Assembly: GCA_037179385.1 (NCBI GenBank)
Contig: CM074179.1
Location: 31,005,903 to 31,069,902, forward strand
Origin: Holothuria scabra
Lineage: Eukaryota > Echinodermata > Holothuroidea > Aspidochirotida > Holothuriidae
Length of the DNA stretch: 64,000 bases
Direction of reading: 5' to 3'
Position 1 is the stretch's first letter. Each line of letters begins with the position of its first letter. Shown piece by piece: positions 47,139-58,645 of the stretch. Under the pieces are notes generated by a model. It did no database searches, had not been told where the DNA came from, and saw nothing but the letters and a program-made list of their open reading frames with translations. A program made the position numbers and the translations under genes.

Positions 47139-47386
47139 TCCTTTACCGTTGTGCTCCGATCGGGGCATATTTGCGCGCCTCGGGATTGGGCGGAAAAGCG
47201 GGAAAGCGCCCCGCATCGGCTTTCGTAGGCCATTGACCCCGTGACCTTAAACTATTGTCTCTCTCGCTCTCGTGGCCGAATTTTCGGGTAGCTACTCGCA
47301 GTTTCGAGCTCCGCGTGAAACAGTAAAGATGTGTGACAGCCGAGCTCTCCGCATGGGTCCAAAAGGACCCAAACAACGGTACAGGG
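47139..47386 (+). mobile_element. TTAA-type MITE, copy 3
   Basis: TTAA (47135-47138), TCCTTTACCGTTGTGCTCC, then ...CAAACAACGGTACAGGG and TTAA (47387-47390). It is very similar to copy 2 and in the same orientation, so the minisatellite sits between two direct copies. Confidence 0.9.
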
Positions 47387-47390
47387 TTAA

Positions 47391-48771
47391 ACGATATAAA
47401 ATCATTAATGATAAATATCTATTTTTATTAAAATGTCAAACGATCGGGTCGGCGAAAATAGGGACATAACTTGGCTGGTAGTACATTGCCTCCATGTTGT
47501 AAGGAAATGTCTCGTTGCACCTGTTTGCTCAGTTTATGTAATCCTAAAAAATTCAAAATGTATGCATTCACCTACTTTTATGTCCCTATGCATGAATGAC
47601 ATTCACTTGGCTGTTATTTCAATGCAACATTTTATTGAACATAATATATAACTCCTCTTGTCAGAAGAAACTGTCAAAGTCCAATTGTCAAGGAAAAACA
47701 AAAAAAATTATTTGTTCGGTGTTTATAAGCCTGTACAAAATTTGAAGAAAAATATCAGTTAACCAAGAATACTGCAAACCACGCATTCTGAGGTATCTCG
47801 TGCCTGGCTGTTTTACAGTATTCACAACTACCTTTTATACTTGGCATTGTAACAATTTTATCGCAGGGAGGGAATGGTTTCACTTCGAAAAAACGTACCA
47901 TGGACTCCGTTATTAGTCAGGCAAGTTGTATACTGAAGTAGTATAAATGCCATTATTAGTTCCGTCCTACAAGCATCGGATATAGATCAAAATAAGTAAC
48001 GCTGTATTAGAGACGATAACCATCCCCTGAGAGTAATTTTCACCAATTGCGATAGGTTCTAATATTTCTACGTGGAAAAATGGAAGTCCTTATCATCCCA
48101 CTGTCGGTGTGTTAAATATAACAGTTTTATAATTACAGAGAACACTAATAAATTCGGTAGAGCTCAAAGGTCATCTGACGTCATTGGCAGTGATACTGCC
48201 AGAGAAACGTATAAACTGATCAGGTGCATCTCACATCGAACATACTTAGCCTACAACAAAAGAAACTTGTATTTTCACAAACATCGACAAATCGATGCAC
48301 CTACTGGGGGCCTATAAAGAGGCCCTCTTTTCAATGCCCGTAAACAAGGTACGCAAATTCCCCTTCCCTCACCATATTTAATTCCTGCACTGTCGTTACA
48401 TACCGGAAAACATCATCGTTTGCGGTGGAGATTAACTGGAATGTATGGTTACCAAATTGACCTAGTGAAAACATCATCACACAATATACCGCTTTGGGAG
48501 TAAACAGAGGACACTAACTGAAAGCATCCATTATTTTTTTTATCCTCTCAGGCATATTTTGGTTACCCGATATCATTTTAGAGAATAAATTGAAATTGAA
48601 CAGGTTAGGGGTTGTACGAGTAATGTGGTACTATCGGCCTTCCAAAGATAGAGATTTTCCATTTCCAAATACTTTGTCACGTATGCATCATATTATAATT
48701 AGTCTCGGATCATCGGAATGGGAGGGATAGTGCAATCCAAAAAGTATGATACGATAACGTATAATTTTTGA
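47391..48771. other. No gene recognised
   Basis: Unique AT-rich sequence. Frames at 47433-47651 and 48072-48317 are unsupported. Confidence 0.4.
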
Positions 48772-49021
48772 CCTCTGACCAAAAGCCCAAGACCGCATGC
48801 ATGGTCAAGTGCTCAGAGTATCGGATTTGCAGTCGGGTTGCGACTTCAAGTCCTGGACGTGTGATACCGACAACTTTAAAAGCGCAACCTACTCCCATTC
48901 TACTTGATGCTCGGCAAAAGCAGTGGAGTAGGGAAAACAAGCCAGTGAGCTACAACTGGAAAAGGTCGTGGCCGGCTCGACTAACTTGAACCAATTAGTT
49001 GGAAACTGGGCGTAAAACTTC
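48772..49021 (+). repeat. tRNA-derived SINE, copy 2
   Basis: A tRNA-like head (TGGTCAAGTGCTCAGAGTAT as A-box region, GCA in the anticodon position, GACTTCAAGTCCTGG as B-box region) is followed by the body GCAGTGGAGTAGGGAAAAC, CAGTGAGCTACAACTGGAAA and GTTGGAAACTGGGCGTAAAA. The head differs from copy 1 (Cys-like versus Glu-like) while the body is shared. It abuts a LINE 3' end directly. Confidence 0.8.
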
Positions 49022-49270
49022 ATCTAACTTTCAGTTATGCAGCTCCGCATTTATGGAATTCCTTGCCATCTGACATCAGACTTACTTCAAATTTTAATAC
49101 TTTTAAGAGTAATCTTAAAACTCATCTATTTCGTAATGCTTTTTCTTAACTTTTCATCTTTTACCAAATTTCACGTTTTTGATTTTTCTTTGTCCTTTAT
49201 TGTAAAGCGCATTTAAATATATTCATAGTATTTGCGCTAGATAAGTGCCGTTTTAATGATGATAATTAAT
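49022..49270 (+). mobile_element. 5'-truncated CR1/L2-type LINE, 3' end
   Basis: A frame from 49036 to the TAA at 49147-49149 encodes the C-terminal tail typical of jockey/CR1/L2-clade ORF2: Ala-Pro-x-Leu-Trp-Asn-Ser-Leu-Pro, then Ile-Arg, then Phe-Lys-x-Asn-Leu-Lys-Thr-x-Leu-Phe. The UTR has GTAAAGCGC and GCGCTA in a small hairpin, then a TGATGATAA-type tail, as in CR1/L2 3' ends. The rest of the element is missing. Confidence 0.85.
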
Positions 49271-49605
49271 AACTGACAAAAAATCCCTAGCTTACTGTCA
49301 ACCATTTCACTTGTCGCTCAACGCTGCATATATTTATAGTTTTTGTTAGAAAAAGAAACTGTCCTGTGTACACATAGAATATACTCAACTACGCATACAT
49401 CACAAAAAACAAAATAAATCAGTCTTTTGATGTCGGTGAAACTGAAACTATCATTTATCTAATGTCATGTTGTATGACAAATAGCTAATGGTATTTACAT
49501 AACGTTTTTGTAAAGGTTCACGTATTGAACGATTTAAGTTCAAAAACACACAAGTAAATTCCATTTTTCTAAAACACAAAGAGATATATAGGCCAAATAC
49601 TTGTC
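49271..49605. other. No gene recognised
   Basis: Nothing supported. Confidence 0.4.
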
Positions 49606-49847
49606 ATCTGAGTACTACAGCGATGAAATGAAAAGGGTTTCGTGACGGCTCTCGTACTGTCGTAGTGATTGTTTGGGGAGTGTCTGGAACAGATCCCTCT
49701 CTCAGAATTTTTGTGTACAAACTCTTCAAAATTGCTGCAAAAATTTTGACAAACGTATGGCGTGTTCCAGTATTTATCATATAAGTTGTCCCACCCTTTA
49801 AAAACATTGGTAGAAACCCATATTTCCTTCCTGGAATGCCTGGATTC
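49606..49847 (-). CDS. Unrecognised possible terminal exon
   Basis: After a possible acceptor (AAAAAGCAG, near 49848 on the minus strand) an open frame of about 80 codons runs to a TGA at 49606-49604. It has no recognised domain. A Gly-Gly-Thr-Thr stretch, then a hydrophobic Phe-Val-Lys-Ile-Phe-Ala-Ala-Ile segment and a Thr-rich stretch are visible. It does not contain the sialylmotif S expected for the upstream sialyltransferase. It may be chance, because frames of this length are expected in sequence this AT-rich. Confidence 0.2.
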
Positions 49848-49856
49848 GCTCCTGCT

Positions 49857-51682
49857 TTTTGTTGAAAGTGTTGTTAGAGCACGCCGATTATCCTCTTTCG
49901 TTTATTAATTAACAGTGCCCAACATATCTCCAACAAAATGTTCTGTATAAAAACTGACCTGTGCACTCATGTTCCGAGTCAGAAATTACTTAAAGGTTTT
50001 TCAGGGCTAGTCAGATGTATTCAGAGCTGCTATAAGCAGATCAAAACTATCCGTTGTCAAAAAACGCTTACGCTAAGAGTTTTAAGGAATGTTGATACAC
50101 CCGTCAAGATAATAGAAACACCGGGTGGTTCACTTCGATTCTTTTGAAAGTGTGTTCATGTAATGAGGTCAAGTCATTGCGAAATGATGGCATTTTTCGT
50201 TTGTTTTGAGTACAAAATGCAGACTTTGGAAATAATTGTGTTTGCCAAATATTAAAATTCTTTTCGACAGGACAGAAAATGTAAAGAAACGATGTTTGTG
50301 GGATAACGGTGCAGGGAGTTGATAGTCTACCACCCTTCAGATGGTGTTTGATCATCATATTTCAGCAAATATACACTACGCCTTAGCTTCATCATCAAGA
50401 GGAACACGTTCAGAAAGGGGAAGATAATGAATATAAGTCCCTAACAAATTCAGATAATAAATATAAATTCCTTACAAATTCAAAATTCCTGTGGAACACT
50501 TTTTAACTTCTATTTGGTGGCAAACATTTAGTCTTGTTAGCAGATTTTCACAACAACTGTTGATAAGCGTACAGTCTACAGTACTCATGCAGTAGTAGAA
50601 GCTAGACAGATGAGAAACCCCAATAGACTACACTAATGGACTATACCTACAAATAAAATATGCTTAACCAGTATGTAATATTACTGTAATACAGTTGTTG
50701 TACCCTCACTTTCACTTCCCGGTGTCAGGACATATGGTGACTGAGATAATCATACTTAGCTATAGAGTATTACAGGTAGTACGAAAGCATTCCATATCGC
50801 ACTCATACTATGAAAGGGGATTTTTTTATTTAAGTCGCCTTTAACTAACATACAATAGCGCAATGAACTATCGCGTAGCCTACCTAGCAGCATCGATGAC
50901 CTTTAATGTGACCTGATGAACCTCGTTATTGTTTATTTGTACAGTAAGTATGTCGCTATGTATTTGCCTTGAGCTAGACTTCGTTACAGGAAGATATCAG
51001 GTAATCTCTCTTATTGATTTGTAGCAAAGGAAGTTTTCAAACGAATATTCTGCATTCTAAAATTATAATTAGACTAAACTGGAAGAGTTACATTTCTGGC
51101 CAACTCAAGAACAGCTACGTTACGATTCGAAAATGCAAGCAAACCAAGCACACATCCTGTAGCCAAAGTTTTGTTTTCTTTGAAAATAAATCAAGTTTTT
51201 ATTTATTTCTTATTATTTCCAAGATAGATTTCCAAAATTATTACTAAGATATCTGCATTTCATAATTGCGGATTTTACGTGACTATGTAGTAATAAGATG
51301 TGACGTAACAAGACGATGGGCAATGCATTAAGTGTGCAGAAAAAAAACAATATGTCCCGTTGCTGATTGGCTGGCCGTGGAGGTATGCTTATTGTTTGAA
51401 AAATGTTTAAAATTGTAGTTAAGAGACGTCTAAGAAAGTCAACTGGAAGACATAACGAAAGGTAATTTACCTTGCTTTACACTGAAATGACATTCTACGT
51501 TTAATTACTAGCTTCTCTCTAGGGCACCGTTTTGAACCAATGGGGAATCAATAACATTATTGGACAACCTGGGATAAAAAATATACGCAGTGTTAGTTGA
51601 GTATTTAAGTTAGTTACTCACTCCATCGCTTATGATGATCATCATGTATAATGACACTACGTTCGAATTTTGAACTCATCTC
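49857..51682. other. No gene recognised
   Basis: AT-rich. Frames at 49938-50147, 50104-50358 and 51014-51247 are unsupported. Confidence 0.4.
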
Positions 51683-51947
51683 TATAGACGAATCCGATTA
51701 GGGCTTGTGTTTAGTGACTGTAGGCAGCCATTAGTGGGGTCCAACAGTCTTAAATTGTCTCAATTGATTGTCTACATGAATTTCAAACCCTTACGTTCAG
51801 TAAAATTTAGGGCACCAAGATACAATTTAATTTACAACCATCCATGATACAGGTAAGCAATTAGGAAAATGAAAGATTAACAGGTGATGGACTCCAGTTA
51901 TGGGCGACTGAAATCAGGCAATCACTTGCTGTCCGTATTCGTCTATA
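51683..51947 (+). mobile_element. 265-bp TA-flanked MITE, copy 2
   Basis: TATAGACGAATCCGATTAGG at the left and ...CCGTATTCGTCTATA at the right. It is exactly as long as 34252-34516, with shared CAGCCATTAGTGGGGTCCA and TGATGGACTCCAGTTATGG words. Confidence 0.9.
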
Positions 51948-53930
51948 ACCAGGCAAGGACTCAAAGCTCAGATCTCTCAGCCGTAAGTCGGATGCTTAAG
52001 TATATCTGAAAGTACCTCTCTTCATGGTAATAATATTGATCTATTTCAGTATCCTACATCAAGGTTCTTTTCAACTAGTGTATAAAGAAATACATCTTAA
52101 CCCTTGTTCCAATAACTATTTTTTCGTCATCTCTACAAGCCCCATCAAATGTGTTAGCAAGTATCAGTGACAAGTGGAAGAACATTTGTGATTATGTCTA
52201 GATTAGGCTTGGATTATGTACAACATAAATATCTATATTATTGTTACCATTGTCTTTTCGTCATATGTCACGTGTTTCAAGTTGATGGGAATAAATTGTG
52301 TCAATGAATAAAAAATAGCGTCTAAAGGGAGGTGGTTCTCGCCTTTGAAAAATGTTTGAACAATTCAGAACCATTAGATTCAATCTGCTGCAATTTTTGG
52401 ACGGTTTCATCATTTTCATATATCATGTTATCAGCAGGGAGGTGTTAATAACAACTCCCTGTAATCAGCAGATTTTTTCCTGTAAATATCAAAAACATGT
52501 TAAATAAATTAAAATTATTTATTCATATACATAGGTACATTATTTTTCTCCAGTGTGTAACATGCTTTCAAAGTTTGAAAAAGAATGAAAATATATGTCA
52601 CTTTACATCGTAATTGCGCATTCTGTTGTTACATACTGTCTCCAATCGGTGCTAAGTTGTCGATTCTACCCTATTAGTTTTCGTGGTAATATTCGGCATA
52701 CATGGATCTATGGAAAGCCGTAAAAATCCCTTTTCATGAAGTGACCGGAGTAGTTTGTGTTCCTTGTCAAAGTTGTGGACTCTCGTATGGAAATCTGTTA
52801 AATTTGGCTCGTAGTAATGATGTAGTACTTTATTTCCACGTGGATCTCTGTCGTATGGATAAAAACCATATAAAGTTATGTTCTTACATATGGTTTCTGC
52901 TACAGCTAAAATATCAACCCCAGATGACGGATAGCTTCGAAGTTTCCATCGCCTACGTAAGAGAAAAAATATTTGTTAATACCTCAAGAAGGATGGCCAT
53001 AATTTTTGGTTTCTAATGGTTTTCATTTATCGTGATTTTAGAGAAAACCACCAACATTTTGTTATTTTTCTACACTTTCGCTATGTTATAGCAATTTTCT
53101 GCCTGAAGCATCAATTTCACAGAATTATTTTTAAAGCAAGCGCCACATTAAATTTCAATACACTTTTTGAATATTATTGCTTTAAAATATTTTCACTTTG
53201 TTTAATGTTCAATCTTGTAGCAAGGACATGGGGAACACCCCTCCTGAGGTCTTCCAATCGTAAATACGTCACATGCTAAGATGGTGCATGGCGCTCTACG
53301 AAGACAGTGCTTGAGCTGCTCCACAGAGTTCTGCCCATGCTACGGCCCTGTGTGCTGTCAAAAGCATGGTAATTTGATATACTATCCGAAAATTTGCAGT
53401 TCTATTGAAACTATCACCGGTGTTTAAAAAAAACCCCCAAAAACGAAATCCAAACCGAATGCTAAAGTGGGCGGGGCGCTAAACGTTTAGATCAGGCAGA
53501 ACTTATAAGAAAAAGAATGACTCTTATGCGATTCAAATTCTTCACTTCAAATTTTGATCAATCCTTATTTTACTCCACAATAGTTAATTTCCACTCGCAA
53601 GGGGCTTTCACATTGAACCTGCATCTGCACCCTTTGGTATGTCGAGGGCAATTTCGTTTTCCTGAATAAAACATGGAACTATCACATCATGGTTGAAATA
53701 GGGTCATTTTTTGAAAGTTTCCGAGAGAGAATTTCCCTTGATTTGGAGTAACATTAAGTCTGAATGTTAGATACATCAGTAGTTTTTTTCTTTCATAATT
53801 TTAGAGAAAATTAAGCAGATAAACGTAAAACCTTAGCTCATTACTAATAAGCTATCAACCTATTTTTGTTTATGATGTTCATATATCTTCTGAAATCAAT
53901 AGATTTAAAATTAGTCTAAAAGAGTTAAAA
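51948..53930. other. Probable intron of the sialyltransferase gene; no exon supported
   Basis: This should hold the next exon on the minus strand, but I did not find a sialylmotif S. A 104-codon plus-strand frame (52702-53016) has two Cys-X2-Cys-like cysteines and nothing I recognise. Confidence 0.35.
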
Positions 53931-54002
53931 TAAATCTAAAAGAATGGGATTAGTGACCAATCGAACGTCCGATTGGTCACTAATTCCACTCTTTTAGATT
54001 TA
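53931..54002. repeat. 72-nt hairpin with a 33-bp stem
   Basis: Arms 53931-53963 and 53970-54002 pair at 31 of 33 positions, with one G-T and one A-C mismatch, around a 6-nt loop. ATTAGTGACCAATCG faces CGATTGGTCACTAAT. Length and pairing resemble a microRNA precursor, but the loop is short, and a fold-back repeat fits equally well. It lies about 520 bp downstream of the sialyltransferase exon. Confidence 0.8.
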
Positions 54003-54528
54003 AACTGCAATATTATAAATCTTACGATTTAAGAGACTATCAACTTGTTTAGTTAATAAAAAAGCTAGTTCTAAGGGTGATGAAATGTACATGAACCAGA
54101 AAATTATACTCTAATATCCCTGTACGGTCAATATTGAACATTGGTTGGACAGCTACGCACCGACTCAAATTTGGCCATTAAGTTTTAACTTGAGTTTTGA
54201 TTTTTAGTTCAATAATCATACTTTGGTCTGTGAAAGGTTGGAAAATCAAAGGTCAAGTTTGACCTTATAGATTCTATAGTGTATTTTGTGAAGTCCATTC
54301 TAGAGGTTATAGAAAGGAAGTTTCGTCAGTGTTTTATAAATGTTTAAGCAAATACTTAGGAAAGTATTCGCCTGCACCTTGTCCATCCCTTTATTGAAAA
54401 AAGTCACGGTTGTTTTTCATGCAATATGAAAAAATGTAACTTCCACTTAAGGTTTGATTGGCAACTAAAATTTTCTACGGTCTCCAATAATTTAAGGAAA
54501 CTTAAACTCAGCAGAAAATTAAACTCAC

Positions 54529-55140
54529 TTTGCTGCAACAGATGAAATTTGTTGTACGCTGTATGCTAGTTTTGGTTTCAGTTCATACTTAGCAAATATT
54601 TCTGCCATTTTCTTCAACCTTGCCGCTGATCGATGAGATTCTGTACTTTTGGCAAACCATATAATGCTATCATTAAGATGAAGTTTAATATATCTCATCA
54701 TGGCGTTAAACTTATTTTCCCCGCCTTTTTTTGCCACAAGAGTGTTATACATATTAGTCAAAGTGGCGTCATTAATCATCATCATACTCGTCTTATTTCC
54801 AACGTCAGCAGAGTAATTTTCTAATCCTGCAAAATTTGCTCGGATAACGAAGTCATTTGAATCTACTTCCGGTCCACATCCGCTGTTCAAGAGAATTCCT
54901 CCGTTGCCTATGACGGCGCATCGTTCTTGCTTCTCCAGCGTCTCATAAGCAGAGTCTATATCAGAGACCGGACAATAAGTTCGTCTCTCAAGCTTTTTGT
55001 CTGCGTATTCTTTCAAAATTTCAACCACTGTTCGATCACGGATGTAAGGGGAAAACATTTGACGAAATGTCATTTTTTCGAGAGATGTGTTTTTGTACAG
55101 TAAAATCGTCATGGGTGTATCAAAGCAATTTTGCAAAGAC
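54529..55140 (-). CDS. Alpha-2,8-sialyltransferase-like (GT29, ST8Sia type) exon with sialylmotif L
   Basis: Sialyltransferases move sialic acid from CMP-sialic acid to glycans in the Golgi lumen. This 612-nt exon lies between an acceptor (TTTACAG at 55148-55142) and a donor (GTGAGT at 54528-54523). The frame continues only 4 nt past the donor to a stop, which supports splicing. It enters and leaves in phase 2. Counting from the TTG codon at 55136, Cys4, an Asn-Thr-Ser sequon near 16-18, and then sialylmotif L (73 to about 122: Cys-Ala-Val-Ile-Gly-Asn-Gly-Gly-Ile-Leu, Ser-Gly-Cys-Gly near 85-88, Asp-Phe-Val-Ile-Arg near 95-99, Asp-Val-Gly near 111-113) are visible. The Asn-Ser-Gly-Cys-Gly form fits ST8Sia better than ST3 or ST6. 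Missing here are the signal anchor, sialylmotifs S, III and VS, and the catalytic His, which should lie in other exons. No frameshift or stop interrupts the exon. Confidence 0.9.
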
Positions 55141-55648
55141 CTGTAAAGATGAAGATTAAAACGTTAGTGTTTACAGAACCTTTCTAAAACAAAGTTGAAG
55201 CTGATGCACACGATTAAACAGGAAATTTTGTGATCGACTGTTGTCTTTGTAGTGTGTCGACTGGTCGACTGCATACTCTGTTAGGGTTAGAGATTAGTTA
55301 AGGGCTTAGCGCTACTGTTAGCCGGTTAAGAAATAAATATCGTTGTTAAACAGTGCGTATTTGCCACCTTAGCTATTTTTTGGATTATATTCCCAATTTC
55401 TGCGAATTAGACAGACCTATTTTCACAAACTAGTCAAATATGAGTGACTAATGTGGTTAATCAAGTCAGGCATCTCTTTGTCTATGTCGTGTTTACAGTG
55501 ATAAAATATTAAAAAAAAAGGGATTCAAAGTTGTGGAAATTCCCCCCAATACAGAAACCTGATTTGAATTACACATGATAGTGTTGTATGCTTACAAAAT
55601 AGCTTTCTGACTGCAAGAGGAAATGTTATAGGACAGTAGGCCTACAGT
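55141..55648. other. Intron upstream of the sialyltransferase exon
   Basis: AT-rich, with no exon recognised before the large transposon insertion that begins at 55649. Confidence 0.5.
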
Positions 55649-58645
55649 CATAGGCGTACGGGAGCATTTTATTTTTTTTAGAGGGGGGGGGGGGGGCAAA
55701 GGATTCTCTTCCTGAAAAATGTAATTCTGCCCGAAAGACTATCTAAGCGGAGCGCCACCATCAGTTGACGCGGAGCATACAGAAAATTTTGAAAAATCTC
55801 AACCCTCAGACAGCCGGAAATAGCCTTTCCCAGGCTTATAAGCGAAATCACAGCCGTCGATATTTTGAACTTTCGTTTGCAATAAAATTTTCACCAAAAA
55901 TGAGCAAATCTACAAAAAGGTGAAAAAACTCCCAGACGATATGTACCACTACCATAGAAAGAAAGGAAGGGGAAAGGGCGTTGACAATGCACTATTCATA
56001 AATTCTTCCGCAATCCAGCAATCGGTAACTGAGGTTCGTCCTTAGAAACATTTGAGATGTGAAAAAAAATAATATAATGATATACCGAACCTGGGAAGCA
56101 GTGGCGTAGCCAGGATTGGATTTTTTTGGGGGGGGGGGGCTAGGAAACAAGGGGGGGGGCGGGGGCCTGGTACCTCCGAAGACTATCTAAGCGGAGCGCC
56201 ACCATCAGTTGACGCGGAGCGTACAAGAAAAGTTTGGGCTGTAAAACTCCTCCAGATGGCCGGAAACGGCACTTCCCACGTGTTTTAAGCTGGATGTACC
56301 CAGCCTAGAAATACGAATCTCATGTCTGCGACTTCTCAAATAATGAAAATACAAAATCAATCTATGAAAAATGGTATTACATACACTTTTTAGGAACCCC
56401 AAAACTGGGCACATCTGATCTGTGGCCTAGGGATGAGACTAAAGGGAAGCGGTATTTCCCTTTCCCTTGGGAAATATTGTAAACTTCAGAAGGACGTAGA
56501 TCGCAAATGCGGCAATATTTGATTGGAAGCGGAGCGCCACCATCAGTTGGCGCGGAACGTAGAAGAAATTTTTGGGCTTTAAAACCCCTCCAGATGGCCG
56601 GAAACAGCACTTCCTATGTGTTTTAAACTGAATGTACTCAGTCGCAAATGCGGCAATATTTGAATGGATTTCAGCTAACCTAAGGCAATACCTTACCCTT
56701 TAACAGGAAAACCAAAGTAGTTGTGTCCCCCTTTGAGAAACTTTCCTTGCCTTAGATTTCCTAGATGCAAAATGGTGCTATGTTTGGCAAATCTTTAAAC
56801 TGATTATAGGCCTAAGTTTTAGAATTTTCCCTTTTTGGGGTGCATGAAAAATATCAAAATGTTTTTAGTTTTTGTAGAGATTTTAAAAGAGACATACATA
56901 CTCGCAAAGGAACAACTGCAAAATGGTGCAGTATTTGTCCATCGGTACATTACATAGTCAAAATTAAAATACTACGAATAAATCTCTCAAAATAATTGAA
57001 CCGCAAAGCAGAAGTAGTGCATCATGTGGGAAACACATGAAATCAGGACTTTGTGGACATTTTACAAATCCCCCGGACCTCAGTGCCAACTAGTATAAAA
57101 GGACTTGTCGAAAAAAATCGTCCTACAGTGGCACTTCGCATGGGCAGGAGTGAGGCACGACATAGGCCTACTTGTTAAGGATGGAAGGGAAAATTATCTG
57201 AAGGCAGTACCGTACCCTTACCTGCTTACGACATATTTTGTGTATGACAAAGTATAGGAATGGTCGTGTAAAAGTGGACTCCAGTGTACGATTGCCTTAT
57301 TTTCAGTAAACCAATCAGCCATCCGAAAGGCAGAAAGGGTTTTGACCTAACAAAGTCACATTTAGGTTTGTCGTCGAGACTGCAATAAACGTCAGTGCAG
57401 ATCACAAACGGTATCTAATTTAGTGAGAGTAAGCATTTTGAAGTTATTACTTGATTTCATACATGCGCACAAAATGTGTTTTACACACATTCATCCATGT
57501 TTTTTTTTTAATTTTTACACATTTTAATTATTTACTACTTTGAAGGAAATACTTCAAATTTTTATTTCCGTTCAAAAATTTTATTTTTTTCAATTACTTT
57601 AACAGGACGCAAAACAACTGGGGCCTGAAGAAAATTTGGGGGGGCTAGGCCCCCAGGTCCCCCCCCCCCCCGTGGCTACGCCACTGTGGGAATTTATAAA
57701 ACATTACCTGGTCTTGTATCTTTAGAACGGAATTAAAAACATGAGTACCGTATGTCCGTGACTCTGTTGCGACTCCTGTCCGAATTCCAGTTCCACTGAA
57801 TTGATACAACTGTCTATATGACTCGGCCCGAACTCCCGACTATATATAAATGATTTTTCTACTCACGCCGTTTGAGAAAAACCCGGCTTGTCAGGTTGCC
57901 AGATGTTTTTACATGAATTTGTGTGCAGACTTACTTGCAGATTTGTTCACACTAAATTCGTATGAGTGAGCAAACAAGCTACGCTGATTTGTTTACCATT
58001 GCCCGAATTTCGGTTCCACAGCACTGCAGGTTAAAAAGTTTCGCACAATTTTAAGAGGATCATTTTGAAAAGTGCAAAATCGTCATCTCATTCATATGCT
58101 GCCCAAATACCTCTCGACCAAGTTCGTTTCAGCCGTCTGGTGACTATTGGTGATTTTCATTTAGTAATATGGTGCGTCACAAGATAGCTTTTGATTGATT
58201 TGTTCGGGCAAAATTTTGGGGACTGTATGCATCCTCTCTCCCCTTGTAATCTGGCAATTAAAAATATCCCAGAAATTTTTTGCAACTTTTGCCCGAATAT
58301 TGTGTCATTTCGGGCAAAGGTTTGCGCAAGAATATGAAGTGAGGCTGACGAAAAATTGTTTTTTCATAAGCTGCCCGAATGTGTCATGAATTTTGGTATC
58401 TTTTAGAGTTTTCATGAAAGTTGTACCGTGACTATGATGCTTTTTTTTTTATTTTTTCGGCCAAGTGTTTGAAGGTATTCGGGCGCGCCTAAGAGTTTTC
58501 TGTGTAAGTAGAAACAAACCAGGTTTTAAGACTCAAATGGCTGCCCGAATTTTTCCAGATCCTTGCCCGAATTTTAGGTCTTGAAAAAAAAAATTTGGGG
58601 GGCAGTCTGCCCCCTGCCCCCCCCCCCCCGCCTCGTATGTCTATG
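55649..58645. mobile_element. 3.0-kb hAT-like element with perfect 8-bp target duplication
   Basis: CATAGGCGTACGGGAG starts the element and ...CGTATGTCTATG ends it. CCTACAGT flanks both sides exactly (55641-55648 and 58646-58653). A 14-15-base G run lies just inside the left end and a C run inside the right. There is no transposase frame. It carries the GCGCCACCATCAGTTG block at 55747 and is itself interrupted by 56099-57686. It lies in the presumed intron of the sialyltransferase gene. Confidence 0.92.
56099..57686. mobile_element. 1.6-kb hAT-like element nested in 55649-58645
   Basis: CAGTGGCGTAGCCAGGATT starts it and ...CGTGGCTACGCCACTG ends it. TGGGAAG (56092-56098) and TGGGAAT (57687-57693) flank it. 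The ends match 7488-9609. Two copies of GCGGAGCGCCACCATCAGTT (56191 and about 56529) lie inside. Frames at 56205-56610 only read this repeat. Confidence 0.9.

Noticed and set aside
52702..53016. 104-codon plus-strand frame with several cysteines
   Set aside because: No family recognised and length within chance expectation. A possible donor (GTAAGA) near 52957 is not enough.
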